A stretch of DNA of 64,000 nucleotides. It comes from Saprospiraceae bacterium. Lineage in GTDB: Bacteria; Bacteroidota; Bacteroidia; Chitinophagales; Saprospiraceae. Made by a program: the position numbers and the translations under genes. The notes beneath the pieces were generated by a model, which saw only the letters and a list, made by a program, of their open reading frames with translations, made no database searches and had not been told where the DNA came from. Shown in pieces: positions 1 through 8,936 of the stretch (its first letter is position 1; each line of letters begins with the position of its first letter). The stretch is from NCBI GenBank assembly GCA_020628855.1, contig JAHDEL010000001.1:89044-153043 (forward strand). Direction: 5' to 3'.

Positions 1-551
1 ACACTGGTACCTTCATGGTTGAGTCGATTAATTTCGTCTTTCATCAAATTGGTGTTGACAGGGTCAAGACCAGTGAAAGGCTCATCTAAAATGATTAAGG
101 ATGGTTTATGTAGTACAGTTGCTATGAATTGCACCTTTTGCTGCATCCCTTTCGATAGCTCTTCAATCTTTTTAGACCACCAATCTTTGATGTCAAATTT
201 TTCTAACCAATATTTTATGGACTGTAATGCCTCTGTCTTGGTCAATCCTTTAAGCCTAGCTAAGTAGAGCAAATGTTCGCCTACCATCATTTTCTTATAA
301 AGTCCTCTTTCTTCAGGAAGATAGCCTACTTCTCTAATTTCAGTCTGAGCAATATCCTTACCATTTAGTAGTACTTGACCACTATCAGCTGCAGTAATGC
401 GAGTAATAATCCTTATCAAAGAAGTCTTCCCAGCGCCATTTGGTCCTAGTAGACCAAAAATACTTCCTTTAGGTACTTCAAAACTGACCTTATCCACTGC
501 TTTATGTCCAGCGTATTGCTTTTCAACATTCTGTACAGATAGTACGCTCAT
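1..551 (-). CDS. ABC transporter ATP-binding protein (3' end outside window)
   Basis: Only the first 183 codons are present; the gene runs off the left edge. It is the cytoplasmic ATPase of an ABC transporter. Seen: Walker A GPNGAGKT at residues 36-43, the segment GYLPEERGLYKKM after the Q-loop region, signature-like ELSKGMQQK and Walker B LIILDEPFTGLD. The GYLPEERGLY segment is typical of the NatA/YhaQ (EcsA-like) class that carries a DUF4162 tail, which would lie outside the window. It starts 9 bases after the MacB-type permease gene, so the two are probably co-transcribed. The ATPase class is not the LolD/MacB one usually paired with such a permease, so a further permease may lie to the left. 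ATPase identity is secure; partner and substrate are unknown. Confidence 0.9.
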   Translation of the reverse strand, partial: MSVLSVQNVEKQYAGHKAVDKVSFEVPKGSIFGLLGPNGAGKTSLIRIITRITAADSGQVLLNGKDIAQTEIREVGYLPEERGLYKKMMVGEHLLYLARLKGLTKTEALQSIKYWLEKFDIKDWWSKKIEELSKGMQQKVQFIATVLHKPSLIILDEPFTGLDPVNTNLMKDEINRLNHEGTS

Positions 552-560
552 ATCTCATTT

Positions 561-1802
561 TTATTCATAACGAAGTGCCTCTATTGGATCAAGCCGACTT
601 GCCTTATAAGCAGGATAGATTCCTGACAACACTCCAGTAATTACACAAGTAACAATGCCCAAAGCTATCCAATTAAATGGAATAATGAACCTGCCTTTGA
701 CCAATAAAGCCACTAAGTTTCCTATTCCAATGCCGAACAAGATACCTACCAAACCTCCAATTAAACAAATCACAATAGCTTCAATCAAAAATTGAGCAAG
801 AATACTATTCGAAGGAGCTCCAACTGCTTTTCGCAAACCTATTTCTTTAGTTCGTTCTGTTACAGACACTAACATGATATTCATCAGACCAATAGCAGCG
901 CCTAATAATGTCATAAATGCTATGGCAACGGTAGCAAATCTGATTTCTGTAGTCATTTCTTTGATGTTATTAATAATACCATCACTCTTTCGAATTCGAA
1001 AATCATTAGGCTCTCCTATGCCTATCCTACGCACATTGCGCATAATTCCAATACTAGTATTTATAGACTGGTCCAAATCAGTTATCACCTCTACACCTGC
1101 TGTAATCTGAAAGTTCGTTCTGTTGTGCCCATAATACTTTTTCGCTGCTGTTACTGGAATAAATACTCTTCTGTCACCACTATCCGAAAAGCTTGATCCT
1201 TTTGCCGCTAGAACTCCAATGACTTTATACTTGGCATTATCAATTTTAATTGTTTGACCTATAGCTTCTTGCTCATTGTCATTAAATAATGACTTGACAA
1301 TTTCTTGGCCTATTATTGTCTTATGATTGCCTGCTAAGATTTCCCTCTCAGTAAAATTCCTGCCAAGCCCTAGTTCATAGGCTGCCACTTTGAGATAATT
1401 TTCATCGACTCCGATCACTCTGACTGTCGGATTAGTCTCTTTGTCAAGAAACCCTATTGTGCCTCCACTACCACAATACAATGAGACAGAAACATTTCCA
1501 TTTGATTCTTGAAACTTCTCTTTGAATTGCATTGCTTGTTTAAATGAAATATTCTCTGCTTGCTTCTGCCCTCTTCCACCACGTCTGGTATTCATCGACT
1601 CTTGCCCTGGAAGTATAGAATACGAATTAGCCCCAATTCTATTGAAACTGCTGTCTATTGAGAGAATGAGTGCATCTATGGCTGTAAGTATGCTTACTAA
1701 ACATGTAATGCCAACAGCAATGATAAGCAAGGTCAAGATAGACCTTAACAAATTAGATTTAATGGATCGAAGTGCGACCTTAATATTCTCAATAATATTC
1801 AC
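561..1802 (-). CDS. MacB/FtsX-family ABC transporter permease
   Basis: A 413-residue inner-membrane permease. Seen: one N-terminal membrane helix at about residues 18-42, a soluble periplasmic MacB_PCD-like region at about 43-280, then three C-terminal helices containing the FtsX hallmark ERTKEIGLRKAVGA near residue 320. Family knowledge: such proteins transmit ATP-driven movement to the periplasm in export of macrolides, lipoproteins or peptides. The start is GTG; the first residues MNIIENIKVALRSIKSN match the usual N-terminus of the family. It is upstream of, and probably in an operon with, the ATPase at the left edge. Substrate unknown. Confidence 0.88.
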   Translation of the reverse strand: MNIIENIKVALRSIKSNLLRSILTLLIIAVGITCLVSILTAIDALILSIDSSFNRIGANSYSILPGQESMNTRRGGRGQKQAENISFKQAMQFKEKFQESNGNVSVSLYCGSGGTIGFLDKETNPTVRVIGVDENYLKVAAYELGLGRNFTEREILAGNHKTIIGQEIVKSLFNDNEQEAIGQTIKIDNAKYKVIGVLAAKGSSFSDSGDRRVFIPVTAAKKYYGHNRTNFQITAGVEVITDLDQSINTSIGIMRNVRRIGIGEPNDFRIRKSDGIINNIKEMTTEIRFATVAIAFMTLLGAAIGLMNIMLVSVTERTKEIGLRKAVGAPSNSILAQFLIEAIVICLIGGLVGILFGIGIGNLVALLVKGRFIIPFNWIALGIVTCVITGVLSGIYPAYKASRLDPIEALRYE

Positions 1803-1920
1803 TGGAATAAAAGTAAAAGTAATCAGGAGTTATCTTTTGGTTTTTAGAAGAACGGAGTCTTACTATCGATAGAAGAAACACCAATACATTCTTGAAGAGC
1901 AATTCTAAGTTCAACCGAAA

Positions 1921-3072
1921 TTATTTCCAAATTCTGTCCCTTAACCTCATAAATGGCATCTCCCAAAACTTATAAAGCAATATAGAACACGAAATTGTAA
2001 AGATCCAATAAGCAGCTGAAGCTGCCATTGGATAAATTGCTGCACTCTGTTCTATTGAACAAAAACCCAAAACCTTAGGAACAACATACATGACCATGAC
2101 ATTGAGATTGAGTAAATACATTGAATAGGAAATCAGACTGATATAAGTAACTGGTTTATAAAAGATACTCGAAGTCTTTTTCCATTCACTCAAGAAAGGT
2201 AGTACCGCTAGAGTGCCAAATGACGTCATCATAAAAGTAAATACACAGAAATAGAGATTAATTCCAGTCACAGGAAGCATAAATTTCCAAATGTATTTTT
2301 CTCCTAGGATCATAAGAATACCTAGAAGAAATAATGGTACTTTATGCTTAATCCAGTTTTGATGTTTGTAATAAGCAAAGTAAGCACCAATGATGCCATA
2401 CATCAAGCTATCAAGTCTAGTAACTACCTGTTTGCGAAAAAGGAGATCCCATTGGAGCAATCCAATGTTTGGGTTAAGTAAGTACCGGATATATCTCAAA
2501 TTAGTCACAAATAAAATAATCAGTACGGCAATAATCAATACCGCATATCGAGGCGGAATTTTGAATAACCAAATCAATAGAAAAATGGAAATAGGTATAA
2601 GTAGATAAAACCATTCTTCAATACTTAATGACCAAGCCTCTCCGAAAAAAGGTAAATGTGGGGAGTTGAAATTTTGACCAAACCAAAGAAAGCTCTTGTA
2701 TTCCCAAAAGTTGAAATTGGGTTTTGTAGAATATGCAATAGCTACTAGTATAGCCAGAACTAAATAGTAGTTAGGCAGAGTTCTTAGCCATCTTCGCATC
2801 CAAAAATTCTTTAGAGTAGCAAATGTTGGTTCATTGTTTTCTAGGATCTTAATGAGAATACCTCCAATCAAAAAACCACTGAGAACAAAGAAAATAGAGA
2901 CCCCATCATAAATCAAGTAATTATATGTACCCTTATATTCTTGAGGAATAAAATGGTCTCCATGACCTATCACTACGACCATGATTGCAAACGCCCTTAA
3001 AACATCAAGCCCAAAAATCCTTTTTGGATTAAGCTCGATATGAAACAGCCTTAGCGGGTTAAACTTGCTCAT
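1921..3072 (-). CDS. Acyltransferase 3 family membrane protein (OafA/YrhL-like)
   Basis: About 383 residues, ten or so membrane helices. Family knowledge: acyltransferase 3 proteins O-acylate cell-surface polysaccharides or lipids. Seen: the diagnostic LDVLRAFAIMVVVIGH near the N-terminus, with the arginine and histidine used for catalysis, followed by a SLSIEEWFYLL segment and closely spaced hydrophobic helices. A TTG codon five codons upstream (3087) is an alternative start; I prefer the ATG at 3072 because the conserved part follows immediately. Neighbouring genes do not reveal the acceptor. Confidence 0.87.
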   Translation of the reverse strand: MSKFNPLRLFHIELNPKRIFGLDVLRAFAIMVVVIGHGDHFIPQEYKGTYNYLIYDGVSIFFVLSGFLIGGILIKILENNEPTFATLKNFWMRRWLRTLPNYYLVLAILVAIAYSTKPNFNFWEYKSFLWFGQNFNSPHLPFFGEAWSLSIEEWFYLLIPISIFLLIWLFKIPPRYAVLIIAVLIILFVTNLRYIRYLLNPNIGLLQWDLLFRKQVVTRLDSLMYGIIGAYFAYYKHQNWIKHKVPLFLLGILMILGEKYIWKFMLPVTGINLYFCVFTFMMTSFGTLAVLPFLSEWKKTSSIFYKPVTYISLISYSMYLLNLNVMVMYVVPKVLGFCSIEQSAAIYPMAASAAYWIFTISCSILLYKFWEMPFMRLRDRIWK

Positions 3073-3150
3073 AAATTCAGAGACCAATACTTGAACAAGT
3101 AAAGGTAATCTTGTCTTTTGAAATTTGAAGACATTGGAGAGTTGCTTTCT

Positions 3151-3954
3151 CTATTCCATAGATAGAATTACCCCTTCGATTGCCTTATGGAGTTTAGGGT
3201 TGGCAACTATAACTTCTCCTTTCTCAAGTGAATTATCTCCTCCGTTGAAGTCAGAAACCATACCTCCTGCTTCCTTCACAAGCAATATCCCTGCAGCAAT
3301 ATCCCAAATATTCAAGGAAGCTTCATAGTAGGCATCAAGTCTTCCTGATGCAACGTATGCCAGATCTAAGGCGGCAGATCCTAACCTTCTCACCCCACGT
3401 GCATGCTTCAGAAAATATGCTAACATCCTCATTAAGCTCTCAAAAGTGTCTTGCCTATCATAAGGAAAGCCAGTTACAAGAATTGCTTCATTCAAGGCAG
3501 ATATTGGTGATACTTCTATACGCTTTCCATTGCAGAAAGCTCCTCCTCCCTGGATGGCATGGTAATAGGTATCCTGAGAAATATCACTCACTACACCAAT
3601 AGCCAATTCTCCATCAATCATCAATGCAATACTGCTGCTGTAGTGCGGAATACGTTTGAGATAATTAGTTGTCCCATCGAGAGGGTCAATAACCCAAACA
3701 ACTTTCTCATTCTGTGTAAGATGACTGGCTGTTCCTTCCTCTGTTATGAAGCCACTTTGTGGCAGAAGATTACTAAGCGCTTTGACAAACATTTTCTCGG
3801 CGGTAGTATCTACATAACTCACAAGACTATTCATGTCTTTGAGAAGGATATCTTCAGACGAAACCTTGTCAATTTCTGACTTAATGAAGTGACCTACCTT
3901 TTTGGAAATCTCAACAACCTCTAAAGCTAAGCCGACCAGCTCTTGGTGAGTCAT
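3151..3954 (-). CDS. suhB: Inositol monophosphatase family protein
   Basis: A cytoplasmic Mg-dependent sugar-phosphate phosphatase of the IMPase/SuhB family, about 267 residues, the usual length. Seen: EEGT in the first metal site, the WVIDPLDGTTNY signature, and the second signature around NIWDIAAG with metal-ligand aspartates. Start choice: an ATG at 3975 lies out of frame inside the upstream nfu gene; the ATG at 3954 follows the nfu stop after one base (TAG C ATG), which is typical of a coupled operon. Activity could be on inositol phosphate, histidinol phosphate or another sugar phosphate; the symbol is by family resemblance only. Confidence 0.9.
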   Translation of the reverse strand: MTHQELVGLALEVVEISKKVGHFIKSEIDKVSSEDILLKDMNSLVSYVDTTAEKMFVKALSNLLPQSGFITEEGTASHLTQNEKVVWVIDPLDGTTNYLKRIPHYSSSIALMIDGELAIGVVSDISQDTYYHAIQGGGAFCNGKRIEVSPISALNEAILVTGFPYDRQDTFESLMRMLAYFLKHARGVRRLGSAALDLAYVASGRLDAYYEASLNIWDIAAGILLVKEAGGMVSDFNGGDNSLEKGEVIVANPKLHKAIEGVILSME

Positions 3955-3955
3955 G

Positions 3956-4570
3956 CTACCCCATTTCTGAAACAACCTCCTTAACCTCTGGGACCATACG
4001 CTTTAACATACCTTCGATACCAGATTTGAGAGTGACTGTAGATGAGGGACATCCACTACATGATCCTTGGAGAATCACAGTGACAATACCCTCCTTATAA
4101 GACTTGAATTCAATATTTCCCCCATCCATCTCGACTGCAGGCTTGACATAAGTGTTCAGGAGCTCTTTAATCTTTTTTACCAGCTCAGCATCTTCTTCAG
4201 AATACTCATAGCTCACACCTTCCTCCTCTTCTTTCTTAGCCATAGCTTCAGCAAAACCTTCAGTAATTAAAGTCTTCCCTTCCTCTATATAAGCTTTGAT
4301 AAATTCTTTCAATTTAAACATGATATCTTCCCATGCAAAATTGAATTCTTTGGTAACAGTGATAAAGTTATTGCTTACATAAACACCTTTGACATATGGC
4401 ATTTCAAAAAGCTCTGTTGCAATAGGGGACCATTCTTTCGCTAAGTCTTGCTCTCTAAAGTCGGCAGTCCCTCTGTACAACATTCTATTTGTAACAAATT
4501 TGAGAGATTCTGGATTTGGTGTTTGTTCTGTGTAGAGCATCACCGGATTTTTAACAGCTGTACCTTCCAT
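3956..4570 (-). CDS. nfuA: NifU/Nfu-type iron-sulfur scaffold protein
   Basis: A 204-residue cytoplasmic Fe-S cluster carrier. Seen: an N-terminal Nfu_N domain (residues about 10-95, TPNPESLKF motif), a short acidic, Glu-rich linker (about 110-125) and a C-terminal NifU-like domain (about 125-204) with the cluster-binding CSGC at residues 171-174. Family knowledge: the CxxC pair from two monomers holds a 4Fe-4S cluster delivered to client enzymes. It is the first gene of a pair with the inositol monophosphatase, whose start lies one base after this stop. Assignment is secure. Confidence 0.93.
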   Translation of the reverse strand: MEGTAVKNPVMLYTEQTPNPESLKFVTNRMLYRGTADFREQDLAKEWSPIATELFEMPYVKGVYVSNNFITVTKEFNFAWEDIMFKLKEFIKAYIEEGKTLITEGFAEAMAKKEEEEGVSYEYSEEDAELVKKIKELLNTYVKPAVEMDGGNIEFKSYKEGIVTVILQGSCSGCPSSTVTLKSGIEGMLKRMVPEVKEVVSEMG

Positions 4571-4657
4571 TCGGTATAATATTCTTTAAAAAAGTAAAGT
4601 TATGTGTTACATTAAAAACCTTAACACGTCCAATTTGTTCCACAAATATCTTAAAGT

Positions 4658-5761
4658 GTGACGAATAATACAATAGAGCATATTGAAGACGAGCAGCAAG
4701 AACAGGCTCTTGCTGAATCCGTGAAGTTGAGAAAGATTATTGTTCCCATACTTCTGGGGGTTTCTGTGGTACTATTTCTAGTATGGCGAACTTTTGATGT
4801 AGAAGCATTTAAGAACCTCACCTGGAATGGAAAAACCTTTTTTTATTTTGGTTTAGCTCTTGGTTGTTATATCATCAGACACATTTTCTATTCCCTCAGA
4901 ATCAAAGAAGTATCAGGTCATGACTTTGGTTTTTGGAAAAGTGTTGAACTCATTACCATTTGGGAATTTGCTTCTACTGTATCTCCAACTTCTTTTGGTG
5001 GGTCTGCAGTCGCAATTTTCCTTCTAGCTCAAGAAAAGATTACCGCTGCTAAGTCAGTTGCAATGGTGCTCTATACTGTCTTAGTTGATACCTTATATTA
5101 TGTTATCACGATTCCTTTGCTTTTCTTCATTTTTGGACCAATAGTATTACGCCCCTTAGCTGACTCCGGTATACAAGGCTATGTGATATCCATGTGGGTG
5201 ATTTATGGGTTTACAATTCTCTACGGTTCATTCATGGCACTAGGTATTTATAAGCCAGAATATGTAGGGAAATTTATTACTTGGCTTGGCAATAGAAGTT
5301 GGATGTCCCGATTCAAAACAGGATTAGCCAAAACTGCGGAAGACATAGAAGTTACCTCGAAAGTTTTAAGAACAAAACGACTAGGCTTTCACCTTAGAAT
5401 TATCCTCTATACTTTCATTGCGTGGACAATGCGATTTCTCGCAGTAGTCTTAGTTATTATAGGCGTTGTTCAGAATCTCAACATCTCGTTTAATGACATC
5501 AGCATTCTTTTTGGTCGAACTGAAATGATGCAAGTTATCACCCAGTTTTCTCCTACCCCTGGAGGAGCAGGTGTTGCTGAAGGAATGTTTGGTGGATTCT
5601 ATGCTGACTATATTCCTAAGGGTGTATCAACCGTCATCGCGTTGATTTGGAGATTCATCACTTACTATCCCTACCTTTTCATCGGAATGTTAGTTATTCC
5701 AAATTGGCTTCGGGGTGTTATGAAGCGGAGAGCAAGTGATAAAGACAATGCTAATTCATAA
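4658..5761 (+). CDS. YbhN/AglD-type flippase-like membrane protein
   Basis: A 367-residue polytopic inner-membrane protein of the lysylphosphatidylglycerol synthase transmembrane-domain family (UPF0104). Seen: about eight helices, an acidic soluble N-terminus rich in Glu and Gln (residues 1-22), and the family motif SPTPGGAGVAEG near residue 300. Family knowledge: the membrane domain of MprF is a lipid flippase; stand-alone members have suspected lipid or glycan transport roles. There is no aminoacyl-transferase domain, so it is not a full MprF. The start is GTG. Its 3' end overlaps the convergent ftcD gene by 11 bases. Confidence 0.85.
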   Translation: MTNNTIEHIEDEQQEQALAESVKLRKIIVPILLGVSVVLFLVWRTFDVEAFKNLTWNGKTFFYFGLALGCYIIRHIFYSLRIKEVSGHDFGFWKSVELITIWEFASTVSPTSFGGSAVAIFLLAQEKITAAKSVAMVLYTVLVDTLYYVITIPLLFFIFGPIVLRPLADSGIQGYVISMWVIYGFTILYGSFMALGIYKPEYVGKFITWLGNRSWMSRFKTGLAKTAEDIEVTSKVLRTKRLGFHLRIILYTFIAWTMRFLAVVLVIIGVVQNLNISFNDISILFGRTEMMQVITQFSPTPGGAGVAEGMFGGFYADYIPKGVSTVIALIWRFITYYPYLFIGMLVIPNWLRGVMKRRASDKDNANS

Positions 5762-7445
5762 TTGTTTGTTCGACTTTATTTAGAATCTCTATTTTCTTTT
5801 CCTGCGAACTTGAAATAAACTTATTGGCTTCTTCGAGGACTCTTGAAGTATAGACTTCATCTTTATATTCTTTGCAATTGATTTTGACATTCAATCCGGC
5901 TCCAATAATGGCCGTATCTATACATGCTACACCTACTCCAATATCAGATATTGACGCTGGATTTCCTTGTACAGCAAGCTCATCTAAAAATTCATATGCT
6001 CCCCAAGCAATACGCATGACTGACAATGGTACTTCTATTGCATTTCTTGTAGCATTGTCTATTGCCTTCTTCCTTGTTGCTTTGTCCTCAGTAGTAGTTT
6101 TTGGCATTCTAATCGCTTCGATGATTTTATTGAAAGCTTCTGTATCCTCATCTACTTTCTCAAGAAGTGCATCCTTTATATCTTGACCTCGCACAGCCAA
6201 CTTGGAGAAGTACTCCCATCTATCATCCCATCCGCGTTTATGCGATGAAAGGTTAGCTACCATTGCCCCAAGAGAAGCTCCTAATGATCCTACATAAGCA
6301 GCCACGCTTCCACCTCCTGGCGCTGGACTTTCACTAGATGTTTCTTCCGCAAATCTGTTTAAACTCATCCGCACCAGTCCTGTATTCTCAGATTGGATGA
6401 CATACTCAATAATCTTCTTGTTTGGATCAAAGGGTCCCAACTCATCAAGGCCCATACTTTTAACAGCTATCTTGATTAGTTCCTGCTCACTTACCCCTAA
6501 AGAGCGTTGTTGCTTAGCTAAAAAATACCTTCCAGCTTCTAACATAACTTGCTTTGGCACAAGACCAACTAACTCGCTACCAGTTACTCTGAGTCCTCTC
6601 TGAGTTGCTGAAGTATTACAGGCTTCAAAAGCTTCATGTAAGCTTGTTTGCTGTATATCTGTAATATTCATGGAGATTTGGGCAACCCCATACTCCGGAA
6701 TGTACCATCCTATTGCTTTGACTCCTTTACAGACTCCTGACTCTCTGATCGGTTCTCCAGCATCATCTCTAAGGATAGCACCGTCTAATCTACCTCCTTC
6801 TCTTTTTATTCTTCCTTTCTCTCTAACATCAAAAGCAATTGCATTTGCTCTTCTGACAGAAGTGGTGTTTAGATTAACATTATAAGCGATCAAAAAATCT
6901 CTGGCCCCAATGACAGTTGCTCCATGTTTTTCTGGTAATTCTGTCGGTCCATAATCTGGTTTCCATTCAGGCTTTTGGATCTTTGCAGCCATACCCTCAT
7001 ATTCTCCCGCCCTAATGGTTGCAAGATTCTTTCTATCTGGACTTTTAGCAGCAGCTTCGTACATAAACACAGGTATTCCTAGCTCTTCACCGACTCTTCG
7101 TCCAAGCTGGTTGGCATATTCGACAGCTTCTTCCATTGTAATACCACTTATGGGTATTAAAGGGCAAACATCTGTTGCACCCATTCTCGGATGTTCTCCA
7201 TGATGATTTCTCATATCAATTAACTCTGCTGCTTTCTTAATTGCCATAAATGCAGCATCAATCACAGCCTCAGGTTCTCCTACAAAGGTGACAACGGTTC
7301 TATTGGTTGCTTTACCTGGATCAACATCTAATAATTGTACACCATCAGCTTCTCTAATTTGATCAGCAATGCTTTGAATGATTGTCGTATTGACACCTTC
7401 ACTAAAATTTGGAACACATTCTATAAGCCTTCTTGTTGTTGTCAT
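5751..7445 (-). CDS. ftcD: Glutamate formimidoyltransferase / formimido-THF cyclodeaminase
   Basis: A bifunctional cytoplasmic enzyme of 564 residues that ends histidine degradation: it moves the formimino group from formiminoglutamate to tetrahydrofolate, then deaminates formimino-THF to methenyl-THF and ammonia. Seen: N-terminal formiminotransferase subdomain beginning LIECVPNFSEG, conserved HHGEHPRMGATDVCPLIPI, a linker near residue 330, and a C-terminal cyclodeaminase domain with SPAPGGGSVAAY near residue 375. The size matches the fused animal-type enzyme, whereas many bacteria have separate proteins. hutH lies 45 kb away in this window; hutU and hutI are not present. A TACATTTG -7 box precedes it. 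Confidence 0.95.
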   Translation of the reverse strand: MTTTRRLIECVPNFSEGVNTTIIQSIADQIREADGVQLLDVDPGKATNRTVVTFVGEPEAVIDAAFMAIKKAAELIDMRNHHGEHPRMGATDVCPLIPISGITMEEAVEYANQLGRRVGEELGIPVFMYEAAAKSPDRKNLATIRAGEYEGMAAKIQKPEWKPDYGPTELPEKHGATVIGARDFLIAYNVNLNTTSVRRANAIAFDVREKGRIKREGGRLDGAILRDDAGEPIRESGVCKGVKAIGWYIPEYGVAQISMNITDIQQTSLHEAFEACNTSATQRGLRVTGSELVGLVPKQVMLEAGRYFLAKQQRSLGVSEQELIKIAVKSMGLDELGPFDPNKKIIEYVIQSENTGLVRMSLNRFAEETSSESPAPGGGSVAAYVGSLGASLGAMVANLSSHKRGWDDRWEYFSKLAVRGQDIKDALLEKVDEDTEAFNKIIEAIRMPKTTTEDKATRKKAIDNATRNAIEVPLSVMRIAWGAYEFLDELAVQGNPASISDIGVGVACIDTAIIGAGLNVKINCKEYKDEVYTSRVLEEANKFISSSQEKKIEILNKVEQTIMN

Positions 7446-7479
7446 AGATATAAACTAAATTTAAAACACAGAGAAAGTG

Positions 7480-7510
7480 CAAATGTACTTTACACCATCG
7501 CTATGACATA
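7480..7510 (-). promoter_or_regulatory. Putative Bacteroidota-type promoter of ftcD
   Basis: On the minus strand TACATTTG (complement of 7480-7487) matches the -7 consensus TAnnTTTG. A TTG lies 23 bases upstream, at the long limit of spacing. It sits 35 bases before the ftcD ATG and overlaps the start of the divergent gene at 7503. This is a pattern match only. Confidence 0.45.
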
Positions 7511-8936
7511 CAATCCTGCCTACATCCTTTTCCTCTTTTTTCTTTTTGCTGCTTATTTGCTACCTGCACAGGAGGTATTAATCTCGCAAGAAGTGAATTT
7601 AAGGAACACAAAAAAGTATGTTATCCTTGGAAAGAAAGAGAACAACATTCAGCTTTTCAGAGATAGAGAATCAGCTCAAGAGGTTGATGTATTCGATGAG
7701 AATCTATCCTACAAATATTCACGAGATGTCAAGCTTGAGGGAGATAACAATAAGATTTTTGCTGTCATCGGCCATGGTAAAAATGAATCTTCTGTCATCT
7801 ATGGCTCCTATCTCAAAGACAGTGTCAGATTAAGACAATATGTCATTAATGGTGATGGTGAAATGAAAGATACCTCAACGTTAATCACTGTTGAAAAAAA
7901 GCAACTGAGAAGTAATCTGAAATATGCATACTCAGAAAACGAACAGCGTCTTCTCCTCTTCAATAATGTAAAGGATGATAAACTGAATCTCTTTATGATC
8001 AACCTTCCCAAAAGAACATTATCATGGGAGGCATCTGTAGTAATAAAGAATAAAAGTGAAGGCTATAGGTTCTTAGATATGGTTGTATCTAATGAAGAAG
8101 ATGTCTTCATACTCTATGAGAAGGCCAACAATAGATATATGGTTGATGATCATGCATTTATGCTGTATCATTTAGGTGAAGATGCTCAATATTTTGTCGA
8201 GTTAACTATGCCAGACTATCTGAGTAAGGACTCTCACCTTACTTATGATGAGCTCAATAACAACATTCTCCTTATAGGACTCTATACACAAGCTAACCGA
8301 TCATCTGCGTTAGGCTATTTTACTTTTTCAAGCAGCCGTAATGGTATTGGGAGTAGTGACGAAATACTCTTTTCTCCTTTTGATGCCAGCTTTATAGAAG
8401 AAGTGAATGGTAAAAGAAAAGGTGTAAATAACACCCTTGATTATTATTTTATCAAAGATGTAATTTTTCAGAAAGATGGAAGTTTTGTTTGGATTGGTGA
8501 AATGTATAAACAGTATGTAAGAAGAGCACCATCCCCATATAACAGAGGTGGAGGCAGTGGTTTACAAGGGTATATTGATCATTATACGGAAGATATCGTC
8601 GTGTTCTCAGTTGATAAAGATGGTTCGGAGTCTTGGCGAAATGTCATTTTCAAAAAACAGTTTTCTCAGGATGATGATGCAACTTATAGCTCCTTCTTCC
8701 TCATGAAGTCTCCATCAAGATTACGATTGTTTTTTAATGATGAAATCAAAAGGTCAAATACTGTTAGTGCTTATCATCTTGATCCTTTAGGCAATATGAA
8801 GAGAGAGACAGTTATGAATACCGAATACGAGAATCTCAAGTTAAGGTTCCAAGATGGTATTCAGATAGCCAATGAAAGTCTCCTATTGGCAAGTGAGGGC
8901 AGTGGAATGCTCAACCTTGTTAAGATCAGCTTGTAA
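7503..8936 (+). CDS. Exported protein of unknown function
   Basis: About 477 residues. The reading frame is open from 7335, but the ATG at 7503 is immediately followed by a clear signal peptide (hydrophobic YILFLFFLFAAYLLPAQ ending in an AQ cleavage site), so I start there; the upstream part overlaps ftcD on the other strand. The mature protein is rich in beta-strand-like alternation and in charged turns (YLKDSVRL, DKDGSESW) and resembles a beta-propeller or other repeat fold without a recognisable motif. No T9SS sorting domain is visible. It is divergent from ftcD and overlaps the convergent lgt-like gene by 11 bases. Function unknown. Confidence 0.75.
   Translation: MTYNPAYILFLFFLFAAYLLPAQEVLISQEVNLRNTKKYVILGKKENNIQLFRDRESAQEVDVFDENLSYKYSRDVKLEGDNNKIFAVIGHGKNESSVIYGSYLKDSVRLRQYVINGDGEMKDTSTLITVEKKQLRSNLKYAYSENEQRLLLFNNVKDDKLNLFMINLPKRTLSWEASVVIKNKSEGYRFLDMVVSNEEDVFILYEKANNRYMVDDHAFMLYHLGEDAQYFVELTMPDYLSKDSHLTYDELNNNILLIGLYTQANRSSALGYFTFSSSRNGIGSSDEILFSPFDASFIEEVNGKRKGVNNTLDYYFIKDVIFQKDGSFVWIGEMYKQYVRRAPSPYNRGGGSGLQGYIDHYTEDIVVFSVDKDGSESWRNVIFKKQFSQDDDATYSSFFLMKSPSRLRLFFNDEIKRSNTVSAYHLDPLGNMKRETVMNTEYENLKLRFQDGIQIANESLLLASEGSGMLNLVKISL

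Noticed and set aside
3955-3975. Longer inositol monophosphatase start giving an overlap with nfu
   Set aside because: The ATG one base after the nfu stop gives the normal family length and coupled-operon spacing.
7335-7502. N-terminal extension of the exported protein at 7503
   Set aside because: It lies antisense within ftcD, encodes no plausible protein, and would bury the signal peptide.
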